From the NCBI RefSeq assembly GCF_003048375.1, contig NZ_CP021642.1:1806527-1870526 (forward strand): a stretch of DNA of 64,000 nt. The letters run 5' to 3'. The notes beneath the pieces were generated by a model. That model saw nothing but the letters and a program-made list of their open reading frames with translations. It was not told the DNA's origin and searched no databases. This document shows positions 38,535-48,300 of the stretch, in pieces (the first letter of the stretch is position 1; every line of letters begins with the position of its first letter). The position numbers and the translations under genes were made by a program. The DNA is from Campylobacter concisus (GTDB taxonomy: Bacteria; Campylobacterota; Campylobacteria; Campylobacterales; Campylobacteraceae).

Positions 38535-40085
38535 ATGCTATTTATTTCACATTCTAGCAAAGATAAAAATGAAGTAAATGAGATAGTAACTAAGCTAAAT
38601 GTATCAAAACTGCTGATATGGATATGTGACGATAATATATCTAGCGGAGCCGACTATACTAAAGAGATACCAAAAGCTATAAGAAATTCAAATGCCATTG
38701 TGTTTGTGATGTCCAAAAATTCGGTCGCATCCAAACACGTATTAAAAGAGTTAGGGCTGGCATTAAAATACAATAAGCCGATATTTCCTATAAATATAGA
38801 TGGATGTGAAACAACAGAAGATACTGAATATTTTTTTGTAGATACGCAGATATTTTATAAAAAAGATAAAGATATAAATCAATTTATCAGTGATATAAAA
38901 AATAAATTGCGCCCGCCTAGAGATAATACTTTAAATCTAAGCAAGACAAATATTAAAACCTTTGCTATTCAACACTTTAAAGCGATGAAATATAAAATTT
39001 CACTTGGTGACTGGGAGAAAAATAAGCAGGTAGATAAATTTTGCAAGAGCTATCCTAATTTAAAAGATGAACTTATAAAATATCTATGTGAAAACTGTTT
39101 TTGGGCCAGCAAAGGCAAAACTGAGCTTATCATCTCACCACACTTTTTATCTTGGGCTACAATATCTTATTTTAAAGGATTTGAGGGAGAGTTATATTGG
39201 GATATAGCAAATTTCATAAAGCCTGGTTTTGTTAAAAATAATGATGTTTTGCTTAGAGAAAAAAGCGCTTTTGCAAACAGTCTTAGAAATAACGAGAGCC
39301 AAAAAGAGTTAAAAATAACTTTTTATCTGTTTATTAAAACCCCACCGATATTTGAAAGTAAAAAATACACATTACCTTTTTTAAAAAAGTATGGCGAAAA
39401 AGAGCAATTACCTAATTTATTTATAAACAACTCTATAATGCCCCAATGGATCGATATAGATAGCGCAGAAACAATAAACAGCGATATCTTTAAAGGATTT
39501 AAAACAGCTTATGAAACCATAAAAACTGATGAGGATATAGAACTAGAAAATATAGAATATGAACAATATAATGGCAGAGTCGCAGAGACAATGGCAGCGA
39601 CATTTTTAAAGAGAAATGGTCTTTTAGTGCAAAGATTTGGCATAGAAAATACACTTGGAAATTCACTCTCTTTTGTGAAACGAGCGATATCTTTAGAGGA
39701 TAGCGATGCCATAGATAGCATTAAAGAATTTATGAGCTCTCCTGATCTATTGGTAATAAAACTTAATACAAAAAATGAGATAGTAAATTCTTTTATGATG
39801 GATGTAAAATGGCGAGAATTTAAAAATAAAAGTGACTTGATAGATAGTCTATCAAATGGGGATTTAAATTTTCAAGCTAAAAAATATAGTAGATATTGGG
39901 AGCGAAGCTTTTTATTTTTATTTGCTATTTTTAAGGAAACGAAAGAGATAAAAATATATATAATAAACGCAAAAGATACTGCGCAAGAGCCAATTGAGCT
40001 AAAAAAGGATACTAGATTTATTTGGTTGGATGAAAACGAAATAGAGATTTTATATAAAGAGGCTACTAAATATTGGATAAATTAG
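38535..40085 (+). CDS. TIR-domain protein with a C-terminal PD-(D/E)XK-like nuclease domain
   Basis: A 516-residue protein. Residues 2-125 form a TIR domain: FISHSSKDK at the N-terminus, AIVFVMSKNSVAS, and the likely catalytic glutamate E72 in KELGLAL. Such domains cleave NAD+ or make cyclic ADP-ribose isomers. The middle (130-340) is unknown. The C-terminal region has a nuclease pattern: E351, then P403-D404 (SPDLLVI), 18 residues later D423-V-K425 (MDVKWR), and a FQAKKYSRYW helix. This is a PD-(D/E)XK motif, so the protein may be a DNase with a TIR input or a dual effector. The nuclease reading is an inference from motif spacing. Confidence 0.8.
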   Translation: MLFISHSSKDKNEVNEIVTKLNVSKLLIWICDDNISSGADYTKEIPKAIRNSNAIVFVMSKNSVASKHVLKELGLALKYNKPIFPINIDGCETTEDTEYFFVDTQIFYKKDKDINQFISDIKNKLRPPRDNTLNLSKTNIKTFAIQHFKAMKYKISLGDWEKNKQVDKFCKSYPNLKDELIKYLCENCFWASKGKTELIISPHFLSWATISYFKGFEGELYWDIANFIKPGFVKNNDVLLREKSAFANSLRNNESQKELKITFYLFIKTPPIFESKKYTLPFLKKYGEKEQLPNLFINNSIMPQWIDIDSAETINSDIFKGFKTAYETIKTDEDIELENIEYEQYNGRVAETMAATFLKRNGLLVQRFGIENTLGNSLSFVKRAISLEDSDAIDSIKEFMSSPDLLVIKLNTKNEIVNSFMMDVKWREFKNKSDLIDSLSNGDLNFQAKKYSRYWERSFLFLFAIFKETKEIKIYIINAKDTAQEPIELKKDTRFIWLDENEIEILYKEATKYWIN

Positions 40086-40177
40086 ATATGTAGCCTAAAA
40101 ACAAATATTTCACGTCAATACTTAGTTTTATTAAAAATACTATATTCATTTTAACCACACAACCTATAAATATAAAG

Positions 40178-40196
40178 TATAATAGCTCATTATAAT
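40178..40196 (+). promoter_or_regulatory. Internal promoter of the island (two TATAAT boxes)
   Basis: Two perfect TATAAT boxes at 40178-40183 and 40191-40196, 50-70 bases upstream of the ATG at 40247, in the only sizeable gap of the island. They suggest that genes 3-5 can be expressed separately from genes 1-2. Confidence 0.45.
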
Positions 40197-40246
40197 TTTC
40201 GTGATTTTAAACTTTGCACTATAAAAAATATTATTTGGAGAGCACA

Positions 40247-42550
40247 ATGAAGTTTGATTTTAAAAGGTATTACCGTAGTTTTATATATAGCAACTTAAAC
40301 GACACCACAATGCTGATATGTGGTATCTTAACTGTCTTTTTCTCTTTTCTTGGGCACTCCATTGAAAATGGTTTCTTCTCTGGCTTTTTAAAATCAGCCT
40401 ACCAAACGCTAGCTCTATTACTTGGAAACTATGATTTTAAAGCAACTAACATTGTCAGTAAATGCTCACTTTATATAGCTATAGTCTTTACTCTATTTTT
40501 TTACTGCAGTGTTTTTATTAAACTACTTGGCAAAAAGCTTAGAACATGGTTCTTTTTAAAATTTCTTGCAAAAAATCATATCGTGATATGCGGTGCTGGA
40601 GATATGGGATATGCCTTGGCTAAAGATATCTTAAACAAACATCAAGATAAAAAGCTATTAGTCGTGGACATAAATCCTGCAAATGATAATTTAAATAGTA
40701 TATGCACACTTGGTGGATATGCTATATCTGGTAACGCTATCGATAAAAATGTATTAAATAAACTCAATATAACAAAAGCTGAAAAAATCATCCTTATGAC
40801 TGGCAAAGATATATCAAATTTAGAAATTCTGGACGCTATCACTAAAGTTATTCCTGAAGCAGATAAAAATGATCCAGATAATGAAAAAAATATATACATA
40901 CACTTAGAATCAAAAGAAAACTACGAAATATTGCAAAGCATAAAAGAAAAAGAAAACGACAAAGTATCGCTAAGCATAAAAAACAAAAAAGATAAATTAA
41001 ATTCAGAAATTCTGGATGATATTACTAAAGTTATTCCTGAAGCAGATAAAAATGATCCAGATAATGAAAAAAATATATACATACATTTAAAATCAAAAGA
41101 AAACGACAAAGTATCGCGAAGCATAAAGACCAGAAAAAATATATCAAATTTAGAAATTAAGAAAGCTATCACTAAAGTTATTCCTGAAGCAGATAAAAAT
41201 GATCCAGATAATGAAAAAAATATATACATACATTTATCATCAAGTATGATTAATATAAGAGCATTTAGTGTTTATGACAATGCAGCACAAACACTATTTA
41301 TGAAGCACCCTCTAGGTGAAAATGTAGATACAATAGATAATGGTAGTGTAAATCTTGCCATAGTAGGCTTTGACGCAGCAGGGCTATCTGTGCTATACCG
41401 CGCTTTAGCCTTAGGTCATTTTTTTAACGGCAAACCACTAAACGTAACGATCTTTGACAATAACCACGAAAAAAAGAGAGCCGAGTTTTTAAAACTATAT
41501 CCTATTGGCTTAAAGGCAGGTGGCATAATCAATTGGAATATCTATTTTAAAGATGATAGAGAGTTATTTAACAAAGATGGAATAAAAAATTTTAACCAAA
41601 TCATTTTTTGTAAAACTAACGTTCAAGCAAGCCTTACTGATATAGCTAGGATCATAAAAAATCAATCAACTCATTTGGAAAACAAACAGTTTTTTATATT
41701 TATAGATAAACATGATGGCATAAAAGGCATTGCAAATGATATCAAGATAGGTGATAAAAACAAAATAGACATTATACCTTTTGGCAATTTTTCTCAAATT
41801 TGCTCTTACGATGTCGTTGTAAATGAGATATACGACAAAATGGCCATAAGGGCAGATCAACGATATAGTGATCTTCATGATTATGATACAAATTGGGGCG
41901 GTCTGTCACCTTTTTTACAAGACTCAAATAGAATGCAAGTTGAACACTTGCCTATAAAACTAAAAGCGATAAACAAGCTATTGAGCAAAAACAGATTTTT
42001 AGAGTATGATGAAGCAAAGGAAAAAGCTCGAAATAGATGGTTTGATCTTATGCTTAATGATCAAAATGTTTCTGATATAAATAAAATAGATTTATGGGAT
42101 AAGATAGAGGGGGCTAAAATTTTAGCAACATATATAAGTCTTGACAACATAGAAAAATTAGCCAAAATGGAAAAACATCGCTGGAATGCTTTTTATATCT
42201 TAAATGGCTGGACTACTATACCAAAACCAGAGGGGCAAAACTATCCTCATAGAAAAGATGACAATAAAAAAGAGCATGCTCTTTTGATCGGCTGGGATGA
42301 GCTAGAAGAAGCTTCTAAATATATAGTTGAAGATGGTAAAAATGATGATGAAGAAGCTTCTAAATATATAGTTGAAGATGGTAAAAAGCCTCATAACTAC
42401 AAAAGTGATGATGTAGAGACAGTTATGAGAGCTTACGATATGATAGTTTCAGCTTTTGAAGATGATAAAATCTTACAAGATGAAAATTCCATCTATTGTA
42501 AAGAGATATTCGAGTTTAAACAAAAAATAGACAGAATCAAAAATAAATGA
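40247..42550 (+). CDS. Two-TM channel-like protein with double Rossmann (TrkA-N/RCK) domains and RyR domain
   Basis: I start at the ATG at 40247, behind TTGGAGAG, giving 767 residues; an upstream TTG is unsupported. Two membrane helices (about 22-45 and 75-100) enclose a pore-helix-like loop. The first Rossmann domain begins at GAGDMG (116-121); a second (NLAIVGFDAAGLS) follows at about 345. Residues 640-690 (HRWNAFYILNGWTT, LLIGWDEL) match the RyR domain. Three near-identical coding repeats (199-220, 260-281, 309-330) and a duplicated C-terminal segment insert into or follow these domains. It could be a nucleotide-gated channel effector. The stop overlaps the next ATG (ATGA). Confidence 0.8.
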   Translation: MKFDFKRYYRSFIYSNLNDTTMLICGILTVFFSFLGHSIENGFFSGFLKSAYQTLALLLGNYDFKATNIVSKCSLYIAIVFTLFFYCSVFIKLLGKKLRTWFFLKFLAKNHIVICGAGDMGYALAKDILNKHQDKKLLVVDINPANDNLNSICTLGGYAISGNAIDKNVLNKLNITKAEKIILMTGKDISNLEILDAITKVIPEADKNDPDNEKNIYIHLESKENYEILQSIKEKENDKVSLSIKNKKDKLNSEILDDITKVIPEADKNDPDNEKNIYIHLKSKENDKVSRSIKTRKNISNLEIKKAITKVIPEADKNDPDNEKNIYIHLSSSMINIRAFSVYDNAAQTLFMKHPLGENVDTIDNGSVNLAIVGFDAAGLSVLYRALALGHFFNGKPLNVTIFDNNHEKKRAEFLKLYPIGLKAGGIINWNIYFKDDRELFNKDGIKNFNQIIFCKTNVQASLTDIARIIKNQSTHLENKQFFIFIDKHDGIKGIANDIKIGDKNKIDIIPFGNFSQICSYDVVVNEIYDKMAIRADQRYSDLHDYDTNWGGLSPFLQDSNRMQVEHLPIKLKAINKLLSKNRFLEYDEAKEKARNRWFDLMLNDQNVSDINKIDLWDKIEGAKILATYISLDNIEKLAKMEKHRWNAFYILNGWTTIPKPEGQNYPHRKDDNKKEHALLIGWDELEEASKYIVEDGKNDDEEASKYIVEDGKKPHNYKSDDVETVMRAYDMIVSAFEDDKILQDENSIYCKEIFEFKQKIDRIKNK
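40841..41232 (+). repeat. Three identical 62-base direct repeats inside the RCK-RyR gene
   Basis: The 62 bases at 40841-40902, 41024-41085 and 41171-41232 are identical, beginning ACTAAAGTTATTCCTGAAGC. Start-to-start spacings are 183 and 147 bases, both multiples of three, so the reading frame is kept. Each encodes TKVIPEADKNDPDNEKNIYI. Identity at the DNA level suggests recent duplication or active recombination. Confidence 0.9.
42305..42387 (+). repeat. In-frame 45-base tandem duplication
   Basis: The 38 bases at 42305-42342 recur exactly at 42350-42387, a 45-base period, encoding EEASKYIVEDGK twice. It lies after the RyR domain of the same gene. Confidence 0.9.
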
Positions 42551-45324
42551 GAACCATTTTCCTAGCGGCTAAATATATAGCCATACAAAAAGGCAAAGAT
42601 GTTATAGAAGCTGAAGATATAGTAGAAGCGGTAAATTCGGTTGAAATAACTGATCCTAATTTTAAAAAAATCTTAGCATCGATTGGTCTTAAAAGGTCTA
42701 AAAATAATACTAAAATAGATGAATTTGCTATTAACGTTGCAATGAAAAATAACACTGTTAAATTTTCTGAAGAAGTGAATAAAATAAAGAGGATTCTTGA
42801 ACAAAACGGATATGGCTTTAACACAAATATTAGCAATCTTAAAAAGATAGATAAGAGCGAACCACAAGAAGAAGCATGGCATACAAATCAAGGATGCTTC
42901 TCTCTCATTAACAAAATAAAAAAAGAACTAGAAGATAAAATTTACTCTCAAGAGCAAGCTATAGAGACAATACTAGATAAAGTCGTAACCTTTTACTACA
43001 GAAAAAACATAAATTCTCTAAAAGCTATCTTCTTTTTTCTTGGACCGCCAGCCACTGGCAAGACCTATTTGGCTGAAATACTAGGGGAAATTTTAACTGG
43101 TTATTCTACTAAAGTCTTTAATATGAGCACATATCAAGGTGAAAATCAAAATTTTGCCCTTACTGGACTAAGTGCTGGCTATAAAAATGAAAGAGAAGGC
43201 GATCTAACCAAATTTGTAAAAGAACATCCTAAGTCTATATGTGTGTTTGACGAGATCGAAAAAGCCCATCCAAATGTTCAAAATGTCTTTTTAGACATTA
43301 TGGCTAGGGGTAAAACAGATGATGATTTTACTAAAAAGACTGTTGATTTTAGTGAATGTATTTTTATATTTACATCAAATTTAGGCAGTGAGCTCTACTC
43401 TAATAAAAATTTCCTAAACACTATGGCGCTAGAGGTAAATTCTGCTCAAAACATCATTTTAGAAACTATCAGCAGAGAGAAAAGCACTGCTTATAGCAGA
43501 GGTGAAGCAGAGCCTATCTTTAAACCAGAATTTTTATCTAGACTTGCTCAAGGCGAGATAGTGTTGTTTAACAAGCTTACTTTTAATGCGCTACTACGTA
43601 TCGCTAGAGAAAATTTCCAAACCGATATGAGAAATTTTGAAAAAGCTTTTGGCATAAAAATAGAAATGCCACAAGAGGAAGAGTTGCTATTAAAAGCAAA
43701 TTTACTTACATATCTGCCATTTATCGATGCAAGATGCATAAAATCAAAATTTAGCCAAAAAATATTTGACAATATAACAGATCTTTTGAGAAGCTGCCAA
43801 AAAGATATCAAAAAGATCAAATTTATCATAGATAGTGAAGCTATAAAGTCTCTAAAAAATATCATAAAAGACGATCCAAAACAAAACGATGAATTAATTA
43901 TGGATTGCTTTAGAAAAAATCAAACATTAAAATTTTTAAACAAGATCGAAGTAACAGGCAAGACATTAATTATTAAGTACCACAATGCTTACATAGCCAA
44001 ACTGCCAAAATCAGTTGATTATTCAGATGAGGCAGGAAGCATAATCGCTGATATACCTAGCATAAAATTTGATGATATAGCTGGGCATGAAAAAGCCAAA
44101 AAACGCTTAAATGAGATAGCTACTCTTTTAAAAAATAAAGAAAAAATAGTAAATTTTAATATAGATGCACCAAAGGGCATATTGCTTTATGGACCTCCTG
44201 GCACTGGTAAAACCATGCTTGCAAAAGCATTTGCAAACGAGGCCGAACTTCCTTTCATAAGCACTACTGGAAGTGAGCTTTTAGATATGGAGTTAATGAA
44301 AAAAGTATTTAAAAGAGCTAGGGAGTATGCCCCATCGATCATTTTCATAGATGAGATAGATGCTATAGGCAAAAGAGATGGCAGCAGGCTAGATATTTTA
44401 ATCAATCAATTTTTAACTGAAATAAATGGTTTTGGCGACAATTTAGATATTTTCATCATCGCTGCTACGAATTTAAAAGAGAAATTAGATCCTGCTATTT
44501 TACGTTCTGGTCGCATAGATATACATATCCATATCGGTATGTTAGATAAAGAAGCTCGTGGATATTTCATAGACAAGATGCTTAAAAATCCAACCGTAGG
44601 CAACATAAATAAAAGCAAGCTTATAAAATTTAGTGTAGGAATGAGCGGAGCTGATTTACAAAAAGCATATAGAGAAGCGTCCCTAGAAGCTTTGCGTAAC
44701 GGGCTTGAAGGCATTAGTGAAGAGCTAATTTTAGAGCATATCAACAATGTAAAATACGGCGACAAACTAACTGGCAAAACCTACGCACAGATACAAGCTG
44801 AAACAGCATATCATGAAGCAGGTCACGCCATTATTTCACATATATTAATGCCGCACGTAAAAATAGAACAAATAACGGTTGAGCCAAGAGGCAAGGCATT
44901 TGGTTTTGTAGCCTTCGATAGAGAAGAGGATGTTAAAAATTTAAGCTTTGATGATATCAAAAACCAAATTTGTGTCTCTTTTGCAGGTAGAACAGCAGAA
45001 ATTTATTTTCAAAAAAATGAAGGTATAGACACTGGCGCGACTAACGATCTAAAAGTAGCGACAAATTTGGCATATAGTGCTGTTAAAAACTACGGCATGA
45101 GCAATATAGGATATATAAATTTAGAGTCTATTGATAGCTTTGGTAGTAATTTAAACGACAAAATAGATAACGAAGTTCTAGAAATTTTAAAAGAACAAAA
45201 AACAAGGTGTGAGCAGCTAATCAAAGAAAACAAAGACAAGATAAACAAACTAGCAAAACTCCTTATAGAAAAAGAAGTTATTGATGAGGATGAGTTTTTA
45301 AAACAGGTTAAAGACGATGCTTAA
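42547..45324 (+). CDS. Soluble ClpA/B-like AAA+ fused to FtsH-like AAA+ and M41 zinc protease
   Basis: A 925-residue protein. Residues 1-90 are helical with a Clp_N-like look. The first AAA+ module is of the ClpA/B C-terminal (AAA_2) type: Walker A GPPATGKT at 166-173 and D235-E236 in CVFDEIEKAHP. The second is FtsH-like: Walker A GPPGTGKT at 549-556, D602-E603 in FIDEIDAIG and RSGRID. The M41 zinc protease follows: HEAGH at 756-760 and a likely third ligand D834 in TNDLKVAT. No membrane helix precedes the FtsH part, unlike true FtsH. It probably unfolds and degrades a cytoplasmic protein. Its coupling to the previous gene suggests a joint role. Confidence 0.88.
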   Translation: MRTIFLAAKYIAIQKGKDVIEAEDIVEAVNSVEITDPNFKKILASIGLKRSKNNTKIDEFAINVAMKNNTVKFSEEVNKIKRILEQNGYGFNTNISNLKKIDKSEPQEEAWHTNQGCFSLINKIKKELEDKIYSQEQAIETILDKVVTFYYRKNINSLKAIFFFLGPPATGKTYLAEILGEILTGYSTKVFNMSTYQGENQNFALTGLSAGYKNEREGDLTKFVKEHPKSICVFDEIEKAHPNVQNVFLDIMARGKTDDDFTKKTVDFSECIFIFTSNLGSELYSNKNFLNTMALEVNSAQNIILETISREKSTAYSRGEAEPIFKPEFLSRLAQGEIVLFNKLTFNALLRIARENFQTDMRNFEKAFGIKIEMPQEEELLLKANLLTYLPFIDARCIKSKFSQKIFDNITDLLRSCQKDIKKIKFIIDSEAIKSLKNIIKDDPKQNDELIMDCFRKNQTLKFLNKIEVTGKTLIIKYHNAYIAKLPKSVDYSDEAGSIIADIPSIKFDDIAGHEKAKKRLNEIATLLKNKEKIVNFNIDAPKGILLYGPPGTGKTMLAKAFANEAELPFISTTGSELLDMELMKKVFKRAREYAPSIIFIDEIDAIGKRDGSRLDILINQFLTEINGFGDNLDIFIIAATNLKEKLDPAILRSGRIDIHIHIGMLDKEARGYFIDKMLKNPTVGNINKSKLIKFSVGMSGADLQKAYREASLEALRNGLEGISEELILEHINNVKYGDKLTGKTYAQIQAETAYHEAGHAIISHILMPHVKIEQITVEPRGKAFGFVAFDREEDVKNLSFDDIKNQICVSFAGRTAEIYFQKNEGIDTGATNDLKVATNLAYSAVKNYGMSNIGYINLESIDSFGSNLNDKIDNEVLEILKEQKTRCEQLIKENKDKINKLAKLLIEKEVIDEDEFLKQVKDDA

Positions 45325-45350
45325 GCCTTAAAAATAACCTAGGACATACC

Positions 45351-48300
45351 ATGAAAAAAGCCTTTAGATTATTCATATCTTCTACTTTTGAAGACTTTAA
45401 AATAGAAAGAGACCTGCTTCAAAATGAAGTCTTCCCTAAGATACGAGAGTACTGCGAAAGTAAAGGCTTTTCTTTTCAGCCCATAGATCTTAGATGGGGC
45501 ATCAATAACGAAGCTCAATTAGATCAAAAAACTCTACCAGTCTGCCTTAGAGAGGTGAGAAACTGCGCGTCATATCCACATCCAAATTTTCTAATCATGC
45601 TTGGCGATAGATATGGTTGGGTCCCACTTCCTTATATAATAGACAAAAAAGAGTTTGATGATATACGAAAAAAATTAAAGAGTTCAGATAAACAACTATT
45701 AGACGAATGGTACCGATTAGACAAAAACCAATTAAGTGAAGATAAAGACCGTGGCTGCTATATATTAAAGCGTAGAGACGGAGCTTTTGTAAAATACGAA
45801 GAGTGGTATAAAGTTGAAGAAAAAATACGCCAAATATTGCAAAAAGCATCCGAAAATTTCCCAGAAGATAAAAAGAAAAAATACTTTATGTCTGCTACGC
45901 ACCATGAGTTTGAAGAGATATGTAAAAACGAAAGCAACAAAAATTTCATAATCCCTATCTTTAGGCGGTTTAAGAACCAAAAGCAACCTCGCAATCAAAA
46001 TATCGAAAATTTTAGACAAAGTGTAGAAAACAACATACCAAAAGAGTGCAAACACAATATCATTAACGAAGAGATTGATAATAAATTTAAAATATACTCT
46101 AAAGCTAAATTTATAGCGCAGATAGTGAAAAAACTAAAAGCAAATATAGACGTAGGTATAAAAGAGTTTAGTAGTGCTCCAGAAAATTTTGAACACAACA
46201 TATTTAAAACACAGCAGATAGATACATTTTTGGGTAGGCAAAAATCACTAAAAAAGATCACCAACTATTTAAACGATGAAACTGACACGCCACTCATCAT
46301 ATACTCTCACTCTGGTATGGGTAAAACAACGCTTATGAAAAAAGCGATCGAAGAGGCAGAAGAAGCAACCCTTGGTAAAGCTCGCATTTTTTACAAATTC
46401 GTTGGAGCCGATGGTAAATCCTTTTATAAAAGGGATTTATTAACCGATCTCATCTGTGAGATAGAAGGCTCATCACAAAAAGACAACCTAAACAACCTAA
46501 GCGAATATGATTTTGACAAATATGTCAGCGAATTGCTCTCAAGCGATAAAGATGAAAATATAGTTATTTTTATAGATGCACTTGATCAGCTTAAAGCAAC
46601 AGATCAACTCTTTTGGCTACCGCAAAAACTTGGTAAAAACGTAAAGATCATTTTATCTGTTTTAAAAGATGAAGAATTTAGAGATGACAGCATTTATTTT
46701 AAAAATTTGATCAAAAAATATGGAGATAAAAATACCATAAATTTAAACAATGATAGTTTAAGTAGTGAGGCAAAAGGGCTATTTGAAAATTTCCTTGGAA
46801 AACATAAAAGGACGCTGACAAAAGAACAAATAAACGAGGTAGAAAAGAAATTTAAAAATGCAAACTGCTCTCCTTTGTATGCATTTATCATCTCACAAGA
46901 GCTAAAAAATATAAGCTCAAACGACAAAATAGATATCGCGGACGATATACCTAGCGCTATAAATGAATTTATAGATAACCTTGAAAATTTATACCATCAA
47001 GAAGAGCTTCTTATACAAAAGGTCTTAAGCTACATAGCCTTTAGCAAATACGGCATTAGCGAGAACGAGCTACTTGACCTACTATCAAAAGAGATAAAAA
47101 GCGACAAAAAATTTTACAACAAAGTCTTTTTTATAAAAAACGTCTCTTTATCCAACAACATATCATTTCCTATATCTCTTTGGGCAAGTTTATCTAGCCT
47201 ACTTGAGCCATTTTTAACTCTTGTTTATAAAGACGATAAACTACTCATAAACTTTTTCCACAGGCAGTTTATAGAGGCTATCACTAAAAGATATGAAAAA
47301 TACAAACAAGAAACGCACTTGAAACTAGCAGAGTACTTTTATAGCTTTGAGAAAAAAGAAAAACTATGGGACGAAAGATACTATTCACCAAGAGCTCTAA
47401 GCGAGCTATTTTACCATCTATACTACTCAAATTCTAAGAAATTTGAAAAATATCTAAATCATCTAGAACTTATCGGCAGCATATATGATCATTATAAATT
47501 TAAAGATTTCAGAGAAATTTTGGATAACCTAGATGAAGATAAATTTTTGGCTCAAAAGAGCTTCTACCGAGAAAAGGACTATCTTTTCAATGATAATACG
47601 AACTATTTTAAACCACACATTGTATTGTTTCAACTAGCTTATGCAGATGGTAAAGACTCGCAGCTAACTATATCCGCCAAAAAGCTCTTAAGGGCTGGCA
47701 AAGTAAATTTCTGCTGGCTTAAGTCTAGCAATATCCCCGCAAATTTTACCAGGACTGGACTACTAGCAGTTTTTGACTGGGAAAATACCAAAAGACTATC
47801 AAATGGGAATTTTTTGGTTACAAAGTCTGGAGGTAACCAGTGTATTTTTTCTAAAGATTTCAAATTTCTATCAGATCTAAGGACAAGATCCAAAAGTTAC
47901 TATGAACTGCAAAATGGTAATCTCTTGAATAAAACATTTAAAACTGTTGATTATGATGATATAGAAATTATTACGACTATTACGAATGATGGACAAAATG
48001 TAAATACACCAAAAGAGCTAATATTTGAAAAAGAACTAGAGAATGGTGATTTGCTGTTATATGACGGCAAAAACTATGGTGTATATTCTGTTGATCTAAA
48101 TTTAAAGAAGCAATACTCAAACGAAGAATTTGACTTTTTTATGATACAAAAATATGAACTAGATATGCAAGATAACTATAAGTATTATCTAGGACAAGAT
48201 ATCAAGATCGAAAGAATTACTTATGATTATATATATGATGAAGACGACTACCCAATTCCGCTTTATAATTACAATATATACGACAAAAAAGACAGCCTGC

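Noticed and set aside
40841-41232. CRISPR-like array (three identical 62-base repeats with spacers)
   Set aside because: Repeats are too long, spacers unequal, the reading frame is maintained, and no cas genes are present. They are coding repeats.
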